Origin: Clostridium sp.
GTDB lineage: Bacteria; Bacillota; Clostridia; Lachnospirales; Lachnospiraceae
Assembly: GCA_023664605.1 (NCBI GenBank)
Contig: JAMPFF010000030.1
Coordinates: 1-35,508 of the forward strand
Direction: 5' to 3'
Length of the DNA stretch: 35,508 nucleotides
The notes under the pieces are model-generated. The model ran no database searches and was not told the origin of the DNA. It saw only the letters and a list, made by a program, of their open reading frames with translations. Shown here piece after piece: positions 6,967 through 15,563 of this stretch (positions are counted from its first letter, which is position 1; each line of letters starts with the position of its first letter). The position numbers were made by a program, and so were the translations under genes.

Positions 6967-8208
6967 TCATTTCACTCCCCGAAACCGCATCTCACAAAAG
7001 CATCCCCCCTGCGCGTTATTGGCAAAGCGGATTCTCCCGCCGTGCGCCAGTACGATTTTACGCACGATGCCAAGCCCTCTGATTTGCAGCTCGGCGTGTT
7101 CTTTTCTGCGGCTTTTCATCTGCGCAAGGACTTCTCCCGAATAGCCTGTGCCGTTATCTGAAAAGCTGACACAGCACCACCGCCTCTCTTTCCACATACA
7201 AAGGGAAATAATCGTCGTCTCCTGCTGCCTGCCGTGCTGGATGCTGTTATGGAACAGATTGTTAAACGCCCTGACAAGCAGTTTTTTGTCCGCCTTAATC
7301 CACATACCCTCCGCCTGTTCGGATATCTCCACCTCAATTTCCAGTTCCCCGTCTGCAGCGTCGCTTAAAAAAGCCGCCGCCGTTTCGCGCAGGACTGCTG
7401 CCGGACGCACTTTTTCCACGCGCAGAGCCTGCATGGAGTATTCCAATCTGGAAGTCAGGTTCAAATCCTCAATCAGTTCTTTCATTACCACGCTCTGGTG
7501 GCTGATAACCGTCATCTGCCGCCTTTCTTCCTCCGTCAGGTTTTCACTGCCGCGCAGCGCATCCGAATAGCCCATCACCATCGACAGCGGCGTACGGATA
7601 TCATGCGAAATGCCCGCTATCCACTCCAGCCTTACCTGTTCCCTGCTTTTCGCCCACCGCCTCGTAAAGAAAACCGTCAATACCAGAATCGCCAGAAAAT
7701 CAACCAGAACGAACCTATACCACACTCTTTTCATATAATCCATCCATGAAATCGGAAATTCCATCAAATATTTCCATGTAGAATACCTCGGAGTCCCCGT
7801 TACAATGATTTTTTCATCCCAGGCTCGTAAATAGACCGGATAATCTTCCAGATACCATCTGCTCATACCGGCAATTTCCGCCATACTGTATGAATCTTTT
7901 ATCTCTGGCGGCTTGCGGTAACTCCATATGACGTCGCCATTTTCATCCAACAGCATCACCCACTGATCTACTTGCGTCAATCTGCGCTGCATGGACTCGC
8001 TTAACGCATAGCCCGTATCCGTCGCCGACAGTTCCTCCAGAATTTCCCCGCCCCCCGCATAATCCGTATTTTTTTTATCAAATTGTATTAAAATTGTGAA
8101 AAAAAACGCAAAGTTTACCATCAGCATCAGTCCTGCAATGATTGCCGCCGCTGCCCCATAATAAAATACCTTGCGTATTCCCGGCATATTCTTTCCCATT
8201 CTCATCAT
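6967..8208 (-). CDS. Membrane sensor histidine kinase
   Basis: The 413-residue product has two membrane segments (about 16-42 and 163-182) around an extracellular sensor loop of ~120 residues. The H-box is GISHDIRTPLS, with the phosphorylated His near 202. The ATPase half has an N-box RAFNNLFHNSIQHG near 313-326, a G1 box DNGTG near 351, and a G2-like RGLGIVRKI. The start at 8208 was chosen because GGACAGGAG lies 7 bases upstream; an in-frame ATG at 8229 has no ribosome site. It lies 54 bases after its response regulator in the same operon and next to a divergent ABC exporter. This arrangement is seen in Firmicute peptide-antibiotic sensing modules such as CprRK. The ligand is unknown. Confidence 0.92.
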   Translation of the reverse strand: MMRMGKNMPGIRKVFYYGAAAAIIAGLMLMVNFAFFFTILIQFDKKNTDYAGGGEILEELSATDTGYALSESMQRRLTQVDQWVMLLDENGDVIWSYRKPPEIKDSYSMAEIAGMSRWYLEDYPVYLRAWDEKIIVTGTPRYSTWKYLMEFPISWMDYMKRVWYRFVLVDFLAILVLTVFFTRRWAKSREQVRLEWIAGISHDIRTPLSMVMGYSDALRGSENLTEEERRQMTVISHQSVVMKELIEDLNLTSRLEYSMQALRVEKVRPAAVLRETAAAFLSDAADGELEIEVEISEQAEGMWIKADKKLLVRAFNNLFHNSIQHGRQQETTIISLCMWKERRWCCVSFSDNGTGYSGEVLAQMKSRRKEHAELQIRGLGIVRKIVLAHGGRIRFANNAQGGCFCEMRFRGVK

Positions 8209-8262
8209 AATGATGCTCCTGTCCGCCATATATGTTCCTGATTCCTATGTCGCTGTCTTTTC

Positions 8263-8961
8263 TTATATTAACTTATAGCCAAGCCCGCGTACCGTCAGCA
8301 GATACTTAGGGTGGGAGGGGTCCACCTCTATTTTTTCCCGTAACCGCCTGATATGTACAATCAGCGTATTTTCATATCCATAGTTGCCCTCCTGCCAGAC
8401 GGCTTCGCACAACGCGTCAATCGTTACAATCCGTCCCCTGTTGGCGGCAAGTTTCTTTAGAATGGCATATTCTTTCGCCGTCAACGCGCTTTCTGCGTCT
8501 TTTTGGCGCGCCGTTCCGCTTCCAAGGTCTACCTCGCACTCTCCCAGCATGATAACTTCGTTTTCTCCGTCTCTGTCTTTTATGCGGTATACCCTTTTTA
8601 AGACCGCCGTTACACGCAAAAGCAGTTCTTTCGGTAAAAAGGGCTTCGTGATATAATCGTCCGCCCCCAGACCAAGCCCGCGCAGTCTGTCCTCGTCCTC
8701 ATCCCTTGCCGAGAGGAAAATAACCGGCACTTCCGACTCCTTGTGAAGTTCTTTTATTAAATCAAAGCCGTTTCCATCCGGCAGCATGACGTCCAGCAAA
8801 ATCAGGTGCGGCATTTTCTCCCGATATGCCTGCCTTGCCTCCCTACAGCTTCCGGCAACCGTCACGTTGACAAAACCTTCTTTTATTAAAAAATCTTTCA
8901 CCATTCTTCGCAGTTCCGGCTCGTCGTCCACTATCATGATTCTGTAGTCGTATATTCCCAC
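8263..8961 (-). CDS. OmpR-family response regulator
   Basis: The receiver domain has an acidic pair in IMIVDDEPE, a phospho-acceptor Asp in LLDVMLPDGNG (near 57) and a Lys in DDYITKPF (near 106). A winged-helix DNA-binding domain follows at about 135-232 (LTAKEYAILKKLA to VRGLGYKLI). I prefer a GTG start at 8961, because GGAGG lies five bases before it; the ATG four codons upstream (8973) has no ribosome site and instead overlaps that box. The gene is first in an operon with the histidine kinase. The divergent intergenic region has an 11-base-spaced pair of GCGGCTTA strings at 8997-9015 and TGTAA-rich repeats at 9083-9117, which could be its binding sites. Confidence 0.93.
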   Translation of the reverse strand: MGIYDYRIMIVDDEPELRRMVKDFLIKEGFVNVTVAGSCREARQAYREKMPHLILLDVMLPDGNGFDLIKELHKESEVPVIFLSARDEDEDRLRGLGLGADDYITKPFLPKELLLRVTAVLKRVYRIKDRDGENEVIMLGECEVDLGSGTARQKDAESALTAKEYAILKKLAANRGRIVTIDALCEAVWQEGNYGYENTLIVHIRRLREKIEVDPSHPKYLLTVRGLGYKLI

Positions 8962-9081
8962 AATGCCCTCCATTTCTGTGTAATCCGTCCGTTTGGGCGG
9001 CTTAAAAGCGGCTTATATATTATTTCAAATCATAGTCTACCATTTTCTTTTCTTACAGGAAAGGAAATTTACGCATTCTTA

Positions 9082-9117
9082 ATGTAAATGTAAGGTAATC
9101 TTCATTTTCATGTAATC
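9082..9117. promoter_or_regulatory. Candidate response-regulator sites in the divergent control region
   Basis: ATGTAA occurs twice back to back (9082-9093). GTAATC occurs at 9095-9100 and again at 9112-9117, 17 bases apart. These direct repeats lie between the regulator/kinase operon and the ABC exporter, just upstream of a possible TTGAAA -35 (9132-9137). They are plausible sites for the adjacent OmpR-type regulator. Confidence 0.3.
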
Positions 9118-9204
9118 TATCATATTTATCCTTGAAACATAGGCTATGGATGATAGGCATTTCGCAATCACCCAAACGTACACCACAACGAAAGGAGCAT
9201 CACT

Positions 9205-10125
9205 ATGACTGCAAAAAATCTGATTGAAACCAATAACCTGACCAAACAATACGGCGGCATCCGCAGTGTCAACGCCCTGCATATGGAGGTTCCACAGGGT
9301 GTTGTCTATGGATTTTTAGGTCCCAACGGCGCCGGAAAATCCACGACGCTGAAAATGATTCTGGGGCTTGCCAGACCCACCGCCGGTTCCATTACGCTGT
9401 TCGGCATCCCCGTCAATGAAAAGAACCGTATGAAGCTGCTTGCCAATACCGGCTCTTTGATTGAATCGCCCAGCTATTACGGGCATCTGACGGGAGAAGA
9501 AAACCTGCATATCCTGCAGACGCTCAAAGGATGTCCCAAGAAAGATATCGACGAGGTTTTGCATATTGTGCGTTTAAGCGACGCCCGCCATAAGAAAGTC
9601 GCCCACTATTCGCTCGGCATGAAGCAGCGTTTGGGGCTGGCGGCGGCGTTACTCGGCTTTCCGAAACTGCTTATTTTAGACGAACCCACCAACGGGCTTG
9701 ACCCTGCCGGTATACAGGAAATGCGCGAACTTATCTGCACGCTGCCGTCCACTTACGGCATGACGGTCGTGGTTTCCTCCCATCTTCTCAGTGAAATCGA
9801 CCAGATGGCGGATTATGTCGGCATCATCCGTAAAGGCGAACTGGTCTATCAGGATACGCTGGAACTGCTTCATTCCCATGCAAAACAGCAGATTGCCCTG
9901 CGTACCGATAAACCGGCAACGGCTGTCGCGCTGCTTCATCAGGACGGCATCGAGGTGGAAAAGGAAGATGACTATCTGCTGATTCCGATGATAGAGGACT
10001 CCTATATCGCCCATCTTTGCAAACGGCTGATAGAACAGGATATTTCTTTATACCGTATTGAAAAAAGGGAAAACAGTCTGGAGGATATCTTCTTATCCCT
10101 GACCGGAAAGGAGACAAGTCTATGA
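9205..10125 (+). CDS. ABC transporter ATPase, lantibiotic-immunity type (LanF/CprA-like)
   Basis: The 306-residue product has Walker A GPNGAGKST (39-47), a Q-loop region near SLIESPSYYGHLTGEEN, signature YSLGMKQRLGLA (about 135-146), Walker B LLILDEPTNGLDP and an H-loop VVSSHLLSEI. This order and the YSLGMKQRLG signature match the DrrA/LanF group of exporters that protect Gram-positive bacteria from lantibiotics and related peptides. It starts after AAAGGAG and ends in an ATGA overlap with the first permease gene, so the two are translated together. It is divergent from a regulator/kinase pair that probably controls it. No lantibiotic precursor or modification enzyme is nearby, so defence against outside peptides is more likely than self-immunity. 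Confidence 0.9.
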   Translation: MTAKNLIETNNLTKQYGGIRSVNALHMEVPQGVVYGFLGPNGAGKSTTLKMILGLARPTAGSITLFGIPVNEKNRMKLLANTGSLIESPSYYGHLTGEENLHILQTLKGCPKKDIDEVLHIVRLSDARHKKVAHYSLGMKQRLGLAAALLGFPKLLILDEPTNGLDPAGIQEMRELICTLPSTYGMTVVVSSHLLSEIDQMADYVGIIRKGELVYQDTLELLHSHAKQQIALRTDKPATAVALLHQDGIEVEKEDDYLLIPMIEDSYIAHLCKRLIEQDISLYRIEKRENSLEDIFLSLTGKETSL

Positions 10126-10874
10126 AAACGTTGAAACTGGAATTTTATAAAATCAAAAGGCGGAAAGTCTGGCTTACCATGTTCGCGCTGTTAGGCGTAC
10201 AGCTTTTATGGGGGCTTTGGGCATTCCGCAACCCCAAAGACTGGGAACTGGACTGCGGCTGGCTGTCACTGTTATATCATTTGTCACTTTTAGACTGCAT
10301 CATGGTTCCAACTATGATGGCAGTGCTTGCCTCCCGTCTCGCCGACATTGAACACAAAGGAAACACCTACAAACAGCTTAAAACGCTTCGCAGCGCCGGA
10401 AGCCTCTATCATGCTAAAGCCGTATGCGGAATGCTTGTCATTATGCTTCTATTCGCCGTCCAGTTCGCCTTTTTTATCGCGCTGGGGCGTCATCTTGGCT
10501 ATCATGGCAATCCGGATGTAAAGTATTATCTGCTTTCCTACTTATTAAAAATTGCCAGCAACTTTTCTTTATTCCTATTACAGCTTGCCCTGTCCATGCT
10601 CTTTGCCAACCAGATGGTTCCGCTTGTCGCAGGGCTTGGCGGCTCTATGGCGGCATTACTGATAATATATGTGGCAAGATACTCCCCGCTGCCGTGGGGC
10701 GGAAATTTAAGCGCCGCGCTGGTAATGTCCGACTGGGATGAAACCACCAGAATAAGCACTTACTATTACCGCGCCTTTTCGCCCGCGGAGACCGCCTGCG
10801 TCGTCTGCATCTTCGTCTGGATAGTTGTCTTTTATATCGCAGGCAGAATCTTATTTAAACACAGGGAAGCATAA
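10122..10874 (+). CDS. ABC-2-type permease, LanE/LanG-like, first subunit
   Basis: The 250-residue integral membrane protein has about six hydrophobic segments. It opens with MKTLKLEFYKIKRRKVWL, the basic N-terminal helix usual in the lantibiotic-immunity permeases. The start overlaps the ATPase stop codon (ATGA) and is preceded by AAAGGAG. It would form the channel with the next gene product and the ATPase. Assignment rests on size, topology and position; substrate is not shown. Confidence 0.85.
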   Translation: MKTLKLEFYKIKRRKVWLTMFALLGVQLLWGLWAFRNPKDWELDCGWLSLLYHLSLLDCIMVPTMMAVLASRLADIEHKGNTYKQLKTLRSAGSLYHAKAVCGMLVIMLLFAVQFAFFIALGRHLGYHGNPDVKYYLLSYLLKIASNFSLFLLQLALSMLFANQMVPLVAGLGGSMAALLIIYVARYSPLPWGGNLSAALVMSDWDETTRISTYYYRAFSPAETACVVCIFVWIVVFYIAGRILFKHREA

Positions 10875-10928
10875 GCACGAGGCAAAGAACAGCCATGAGC
10901 GGCTGTCTATCATAAAGGAGGAAAAACT

Positions 10929-11657
10929 ATGAACCTGTCAATTTTTAAAACCATTACAGCCGAACGACTGAAACTGAAACGAAGTCCTGTCTGGCTCGCC
11001 TTTTTTGCACTGCCCATTCTCTCCGCCTTTTTCGGGACATTCAACTATATGGGCAATCGGGAAATTTTGCAAAATGAATGGTACAGCCTTTGGACACAGC
11101 ATTCTCTTTTTCTATGTTACCTTTTCATGCCCGCTCTGATTGGCACTTACTGTTCCTATCTGTGGCGGCTGGAACATATGCGGAACAACTGGAACAGCTT
11201 TTTGACCGCTCCCGTACCGCTCTCCGCCCTCTATCTGGGAAAATTATTTCAGGCTCTCGTTATGATTATCACCGGTAATGCCTGGATTTTCCTGCTGTAT
11301 TTTCTATGCGGCAAATTCTGCGGTTTCTCCGGCTATATACCGAAAGAGTCCGCAGAGTGGTTTTTATGCGGCGTTGTGGGCGGTATCGTTATCTGCTGCG
11401 TACAATTAGCGGTTTCCATGATAATCCGCTCTTTTGCCGTCCCTATCGGTGTCTCGCTTGCCGGCGGCATAGGCGGATTAGTCATGACAAATCAGGGCTG
11501 GGGGCTGTACTATCCCTATTCGCTCTACTCTTTGGGGATGCGCGCCAACAACCCCAAAAATGCGCTGGATATAAAAGTGTTTACGATTAGCAGCGTACTT
11601 TATATTGTGGTATTTTCCGTGATATCGGTATATGCCCTGAGAAAGCATTCTTCCTGA
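10929..11657 (+). CDS. ABC-2-type permease, LanE/LanG-like, second subunit
   Basis: The 242-residue membrane protein has about six hydrophobic segments and begins MNLSIFKTITAERLKLKRSPVWL, similar in layout to the preceding permease (both start with a basic amphipathic helix followed by a Trp-Leu segment). The pair probably arose by duplication and forms a heterodimer. A very strong AAAGGAGG lies 7 bases before the ATG. The 54-base gap from the first permease contains no terminator, so the three genes make one operon. No clear terminator was found after it. Confidence 0.85.
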   Translation: MNLSIFKTITAERLKLKRSPVWLAFFALPILSAFFGTFNYMGNREILQNEWYSLWTQHSLFLCYLFMPALIGTYCSYLWRLEHMRNNWNSFLTAPVPLSALYLGKLFQALVMIITGNAWIFLLYFLCGKFCGFSGYIPKESAEWFLCGVVGGIVICCVQLAVSMIIRSFAVPIGVSLAGGIGGLVMTNQGWGLYYPYSLYSLGMRANNPKNALDIKVFTISSVLYIVVFSVISVYALRKHSS

Positions 11658-11781
11658 AACAATTTAGCCGCCGCGCCTGTACAAACACAAGAAAACATGC
11701 TATTCTTATGTCAATTCAGACTTACTATAGCGACAAACAAAACACACGGACACAAACCCGCGGGAAAGGCACGATGAGAAT

Positions 11782-12642
11782 ATGTGGATAGCTGACAACT
11801 GGAAAGATTATGAAGTAATAGACACCTCTTCGGGGGAAAAACTGGAGCGCTGGGGCGACTATCTGCTCGTCCGTCCGGACCCGCAAATCATCTGGAATAC
11901 GCCGAAGAAGCATTCCGGCTGGAAAAAAAGAAACGGACACTATCATAGAAGCTCCAAAGGCGGCGGAGAATGGGAATTTTGGAATCTCCCTGATGAATGG
12001 AGCATACATTACGGGGAGCTGACTTTTCATCTAAAGCCGTTCAGCTTCAAGCATACCGGACTTTTCCCGGAACAGGCGGCTAACTGGGACTGGTTTTCTT
12101 CTATTATAAAGGACTCCGTACGCCCCGTCAAAGTCTTAAACCTGTTCGCCTACACCGGCGGCGCTACGATTGCCGCCGCCAAAGCGGGCGCGCAGGTAAC
12201 GCATGTGGACGCTTCCAAGGGCATGGTGACATGGGCAAAAGAAAACGCCGCCGCTTCCGGACTTAGCGACGCTCCGATACGCTGGCTGGTGGACGACTGC
12301 GTGAAATTCGTCGAGCGCGAAATCCGCCGCGGCAATACCTACGACGCCATCATTATGGACCCGCCCTCTTACGGCAGGGGACCTAAGGGCGAAATCTGGA
12401 AAATAGAAGAAAGCATCTTTCCCTTTCTGGAGCTTACCGCTAAAATTTTATCGAAAGACGCTCTCTTTTTCCTGCTAAATTCCTATACGACCGGCTTACA
12501 GCCAGCCGTTTTATCCTATATGTTAAATACGGTTCTTATTCCCAAATTCGGCGGTCATGTAGAAGCGGACGAAATCGGGCTTCCGGTCAGCGAAAGTAAG
12601 CTGATACTGCCCTGCGGCGCTTCCGGGCGGTGGCAGTCGTAA
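11782..12642 (+). CDS. Class I SAM-dependent methyltransferase, RlmI/RlmK-like
   Basis: The 286-residue product has a SAM-binding motif I VLNLFAYTGGAT (118-129), an acidic ribose-binding residue in THVDASKG (about 143) and motif IV DPPSYGRGP (193-201). This DPPSYGRG form is typical of the RlmI/RlmK group of 23S rRNA cytosine or guanine methyltransferases. An N-terminal beta-rich part replaces the full PUA domain seen in longer RlmI proteins. The exact target base is unknown. It stands alone on the plus strand, convergent with the Q/N-rich gene only 25 bases away, without a clear terminator between them. Confidence 0.87.
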   Translation: MWIADNWKDYEVIDTSSGEKLERWGDYLLVRPDPQIIWNTPKKHSGWKKRNGHYHRSSKGGGEWEFWNLPDEWSIHYGELTFHLKPFSFKHTGLFPEQAANWDWFSSIIKDSVRPVKVLNLFAYTGGATIAAAKAGAQVTHVDASKGMVTWAKENAAASGLSDAPIRWLVDDCVKFVEREIRRGNTYDAIIMDPPSYGRGPKGEIWKIEESIFPFLELTAKILSKDALFFLLNSYTTGLQPAVLSYMLNTVLIPKFGGHVEADEIGLPVSESKLILPCGASGRWQS

Positions 12643-12667
12643 TCCGCCTTTACCGAAACAATAAAAA

Positions 12668-13105
12668 TCACCCTATTATTGATGATACACTATACGCCGC
12701 AAAAGAAAATGCCGTCATAAAAACAATTACTACTTGAATTACCGCATAAATCAAAAATGCTTTAAAGAAATTAGACTTACTCTTTTTCTCCGTATTGCCA
12801 AATGCCCATACAAATATCATAATTAAGTTCACACACGGTATCATTGTAATCAAAAGACTAATCAGCCACTCGCCCATTTTCACCGGCTCTTCCAAATCAA
12901 GCGGAGCATTCTGCTGATATGGCATTTGATAATTTCCATTATTATAATAATTATTCTGATATGGCTGATAATTCGGATTCTGATAAGAATTTGCGTCATA
13001 TGTGTTTTGATATCCATCCTGATTCTGATTATTGTTTCCGTTTTGATAATTCTCCGCCTCATTCTGATATCCGGAGTTATAATTATCCATATTGTTGTTG
13101 TCCAT
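12668..13105 (-). CDS. Small membrane protein with Q/N/Y-rich N terminus
   Basis: The 145-residue product starts with ~65 residues made almost wholly of Asn, Gln, Tyr, Asp and Gly, with recurring YQN units (YQNEAENYQNG, YQNTYDANSYQNPNYQPYQ). The C-terminal half has two membrane segments, ISLLITMIPCVNLIMIFVWAF and AFLIYAVIQVVIVFMTAFSF, joined by a basic loop GNTEKKSKSNFFK. Similar low-complexity tails on two-helix membrane proteins are common in Clostridia, but the function is unknown. A strong GGGAGG box precedes the ATG. The sequence composition of the N-terminal half is prion-like. It may be in one transcript with the DUF2752 gene 45 bases upstream. Confidence 0.8.
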   Translation of the reverse strand: MDNNNMDNYNSGYQNEAENYQNGNNNQNQDGYQNTYDANSYQNPNYQPYQNNYYNNGNYQMPYQQNAPLDLEEPVKMGEWLISLLITMIPCVNLIMIFVWAFGNTEKKSKSNFFKAFLIYAVIQVVIVFMTAFSFAAYSVSSIIG

Positions 13106-13150
13106 TTTTTATCCTCCCTGATAAGATTCTTTGATTTTCTACTTATTCTA

Positions 13151-13609
13151 TCACATTATCTTTAATTCGTGTAGTATTTGCTCATAAAAAGGGAAAATTC
13201 TTGCCAAAACGTTCTGTGCCGTATATACATACGGCGGTCTTTCCGGGAAATAAAGCGCCATCCGCCAGACATAACAGGCAATCAATATCACGCAGGTGGC
13301 AATGATAAGCAGCTTCATCCCTTTTGCCTTTCTTCCCATTATGTAACGATTCCAACAAAAATAAAGAAAAAGTATGACAACCCAAATACCCGCCGGGTGC
13401 ATCCGGACAGACTCGGCAAACCTCCCCGTTATCAAGTAAAATAACGCCCTTGTCATGCCGCATCCCGGACAGGGAAAGCCCGTCATAATCACCATCGGGC
13501 AAAAAGCCCGGAATATCAGATGCGAAAAGATGACATACAACGCAAGCGCTGCTGCCACTGCTTGTACGTTTTTAATATCCCGACATATGCGCAACATGAT
13601 TTTTTTCAC
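13151..13609 (-). CDS. DUF2752 membrane protein
   Basis: The product is about 152 residues from a GTG start, chosen because GGAGG lies 6 bases upstream and because the longer frame (to 13780) would overlap the TraX-like gene by a hundred bases. The core GFPCPGCGMTRALFYLITGRF is the hallmark of DUF2752, with the paired cysteines in CPGCG. Three to four hydrophobic segments place it in the membrane. The function of the family is not known. It lies between the TraX-like gene and the Q/N-rich gene on the same strand. Confidence 0.85.
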   Translation of the reverse strand: MKKIMLRICRDIKNVQAVAAALALYVIFSHLIFRAFCPMVIMTGFPCPGCGMTRALFYLITGRFAESVRMHPAGIWVVILFLYFCWNRYIMGRKAKGMKLLIIATCVILIACYVWRMALYFPERPPYVYTAQNVLARIFPFYEQILHELKIM

Positions 13610-13676
13610 ACTAAGCCTCCATTCCGGAACGTCACAAACTACAGTCCGAACTTGTTGCTCAGACTTTGAAAATACG

Positions 13677-14465
13677 CTACCCAAACATCCGCATTTTAAC
13701 TCCATATAACAACAATAAATGAAGTGGATAAAACAGATAATAACATACCTTGGGAAGCTGTCTGCCTTTCCTTCTGTCATAAAAATAAATCAGGACGAAT
13801 GCCGCCAATCCGTACAACTCACTCATGCCGGACTCTAAAAATATGGTTATGGGCAGACCCGCGCCAAGGTGTCTTACCATATAGACCAGCACAATGCCAA
13901 AATAAATGACGATACTGCCCATGAAACACTGTGCTGCAAAAGAACGCCTGTACAGATAGAATACGACAATTAATAAAACGCCCATGAACATATAGTCCGT
14001 TTTTAAAATTGCCGCGCCTACACAGCATAGCAGCGTACTGACAGCCTGCAAAAACCGATGCCCTTTTAGCTTTTTCAAAAAAACCAGCGCCGCAACCCCT
14101 AAAAACAAGGTAAAATATACGTTCTGCCCATCCGGTTCATATAATTTTCCATATATCGCCAAATCAAAGGGAATTTCCGAGATAAGGGCAAACAGGCCAA
14201 GGCGAAGCAGGTAATTTTTCCTGCTATGCGTATGTACAAAACCTTCCGCCGCCATAAAGGCAAACAAGACAAAAGCGATTCTGCCTATGGCCCTCCCTGT
14301 GGAATACCATTCGCTTTCCACCCCTACATCCAGCCCCTGCGTACTCTTCCACTGTATATAAGCCAGAAAAACAACAACGCTGAAATGGTCGATTAGCATG
14401 GAAAGGTACGCGATATGCTTCAAAACGGAACTGCTTATGGAATATTGCTTCATCCTTATCGTCAT
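13677..14465 (-). CDS. TraX-family membrane protein
   Basis: The 262-residue polytopic membrane protein has the TraX-type opening KHIAYLSMLIDHFSVV and the conserved GRIAFVLFAFMAAEGFVHTHSRKNYLLRLGLFALISEIPFD segment, with about eight hydrophobic helices. TraX of F plasmid acetylates pilin; the widespread chromosomal relatives in Firmicutes have unknown targets and resemble acyltransferase_3-like membrane enzymes. No conjugation genes are near, so pilin acetylation should not be assumed. The start could be the first ATG or the one four codons on; ribosome-site spacing does not decide. Confidence 0.85.
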   Translation of the reverse strand: MTIRMKQYSISSSVLKHIAYLSMLIDHFSVVVFLAYIQWKSTQGLDVGVESEWYSTGRAIGRIAFVLFAFMAAEGFVHTHSRKNYLLRLGLFALISEIPFDLAIYGKLYEPDGQNVYFTLFLGVAALVFLKKLKGHRFLQAVSTLLCCVGAAILKTDYMFMGVLLIVVFYLYRRSFAAQCFMGSIVIYFGIVLVYMVRHLGAGLPITIFLESGMSELYGLAAFVLIYFYDRRKGRQLPKVCYYLFYPLHLLLLYGVKMRMFG

Positions 14466-14509
14466 ACCTCTTCCCCGGCTTTTGATGCTTTTTTGCTTCT
14501 ACCCGTCTT

Positions 14510-14538
14510 ATTATAAGATAACGTTTAGAGAAATACAA
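14510..14538 (-). promoter_or_regulatory. SigA-type promoter for the TraX-like gene
   Basis: On the minus strand TTGTAT (14533-14538), 17 bases, TATAAT (14510-14515), about 45 bases before the start codon. It is divergent from the HD-gene promoter. Confidence 0.55.
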
Positions 14539-14541
14539 TCC

Positions 14542-14570
14542 TTGACTTTACACAGGGGGCGGCGTAAGAT
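14542..14570 (+). promoter_or_regulatory. SigA-type promoter for the HD-domain gene
   Basis: TTGACT (14542-14547), 17 bases, TAAGAT (14565-14570). The GC-rich spacer is flanked by CTTTAC and GTAAG, a weak dyad across the promoter. Confidence 0.55.
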
Positions 14571-14626
14571 TGAAGAAATACTGAATATAGCGTAAAAAAC
14601 AAACAGGAAAGGATACGGTACTTCAC

Positions 14627-15133
14627 ATGGACACGATTTATCAATTAACAAGACGTATGATTACTTATGAAAAAGGAAACCCAAGACGCATCCAGCACTT
14701 TATCAAAGTCCACAGCTTTGCCAAATCCATCGGCATCGGTGAAAATCTGGACGCTGAAACGCTCTATGCATTGGAAATTGCTGCGATTGTGCATGATATT
14801 GGGATTCTCCCCGCTGAAAAAAAATACGGAAGCTGTGAAGGCAAATTGCAGGAACAGGAAGGCCCTGCCCCTGCAAGAGAAATGCTTTCCTCGCTTTCCA
14901 TCTCGCCCGACGTCATCGACAGGGTCTGCTATCTGGTCGCCCACCATCACACCTATGAAAATGTGGATGGTATCGACTACCGCATTCTCTTAGAGGCGGA
15001 CGCTTTGGTGAATCTCTACGAGGATAACTCGCCGCGCTCTGCTATCGACGCCATGTTAAAAAATGTTTTCCGTACGGAAACGGGAACGCGGATTTGCCGG
15101 GAAATGTTTTTCGGAGAGGATAAGGAAACGTAA
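14627..15133 (+). CDS. HD-domain metal-dependent phosphohydrolase
   Basis: The 168-residue product shows the HD-fold metal ligands: His residues near 24 and 29 (RIQHFIKVHSFAK), the HD pair at 56-57 (AIVHDIGILPAEKKYG), histidines in VAHHHTYENVDGIDY (106-108) and a distal Asp in LLEADALVNLYED (125). This fits small HD hydrolases in the YfbR/YqeK-like range acting on nucleotides or phosphorylated small molecules; the substrate is unknown. It has its own promoter and ends 5 bases from the convergent RNHCP gene. Confidence 0.87.
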   Translation: MDTIYQLTRRMITYEKGNPRRIQHFIKVHSFAKSIGIGENLDAETLYALEIAAIVHDIGILPAEKKYGSCEGKLQEQEGPAPAREMLSSLSISPDVIDRVCYLVAHHHTYENVDGIDYRILLEADALVNLYEDNSPRSAIDAMLKNVFRTETGTRICREMFFGEDKET

Positions 15134-15137
15134 CTTT

Positions 15138-15563
15138 CTATGTAAGGCTTCCCTCTCCTCCCATCATCCTTGTCATTTCCTCTATCCTTTCCATCGGAAA
15201 CGGCGGCTGGCTGACAGGGCGCATTGCAATAGAAATCAGTTTCATCGGGTTATCATCTGCCGCAATACGGTTGGAATGCAATGCGCCGCATCTTTTGCAT
15301 CTATGAATAACCGCCCATTCTCCATTTTTCCTGACCCACACGGAAACAGGCTCCATATGTCCGCCGCAGTCAGACTTTCTGTCTCCCGGTTCGATATCGA
15401 CATGCAGGCTGTACAGACAGTTCGGGCAATGATTTCTATGGCTGCCGCCCGCTCCCTCCGGCACAACGGTTCTGCCACAGTTTTTGCACACAAAAGTTTC
15501 GTAACAGGCATGTGTCTTATAATAACCCTTTTCATACTGCTTACGCTTATTTTCTCTATTCAT
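15138..15563 (-). CDS. RNHCP-domain zinc-ribbon protein
   Basis: The 141-residue protein carries the signature RNHCPNCLYSLHVD (43-56) that names the RNHCP family, plus further Cys pairs (CKNCG at 26-30, CKRCG at 89-93). The cysteines look like two zinc ribbons. The function of the family is unknown; nucleic-acid binding is a reasonable guess. Its start overlaps the end of the CD3324-like gene by 8 bases, so the two are likely coupled in translation. Confidence 0.88.
   Translation of the reverse strand: MNRENKRKQYEKGYYKTHACYETFVCKNCGRTVVPEGAGGSHRNHCPNCLYSLHVDIEPGDRKSDCGGHMEPVSVWVRKNGEWAVIHRCKRCGALHSNRIAADDNPMKLISIAMRPVSQPPFPMERIEEMTRMMGGEGSLT

Noticed and set aside
13677-14465. Conjugation gene (pilin acetylase TraX)
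   Set aside because: The family is widespread on chromosomes and no transfer genes are nearby.
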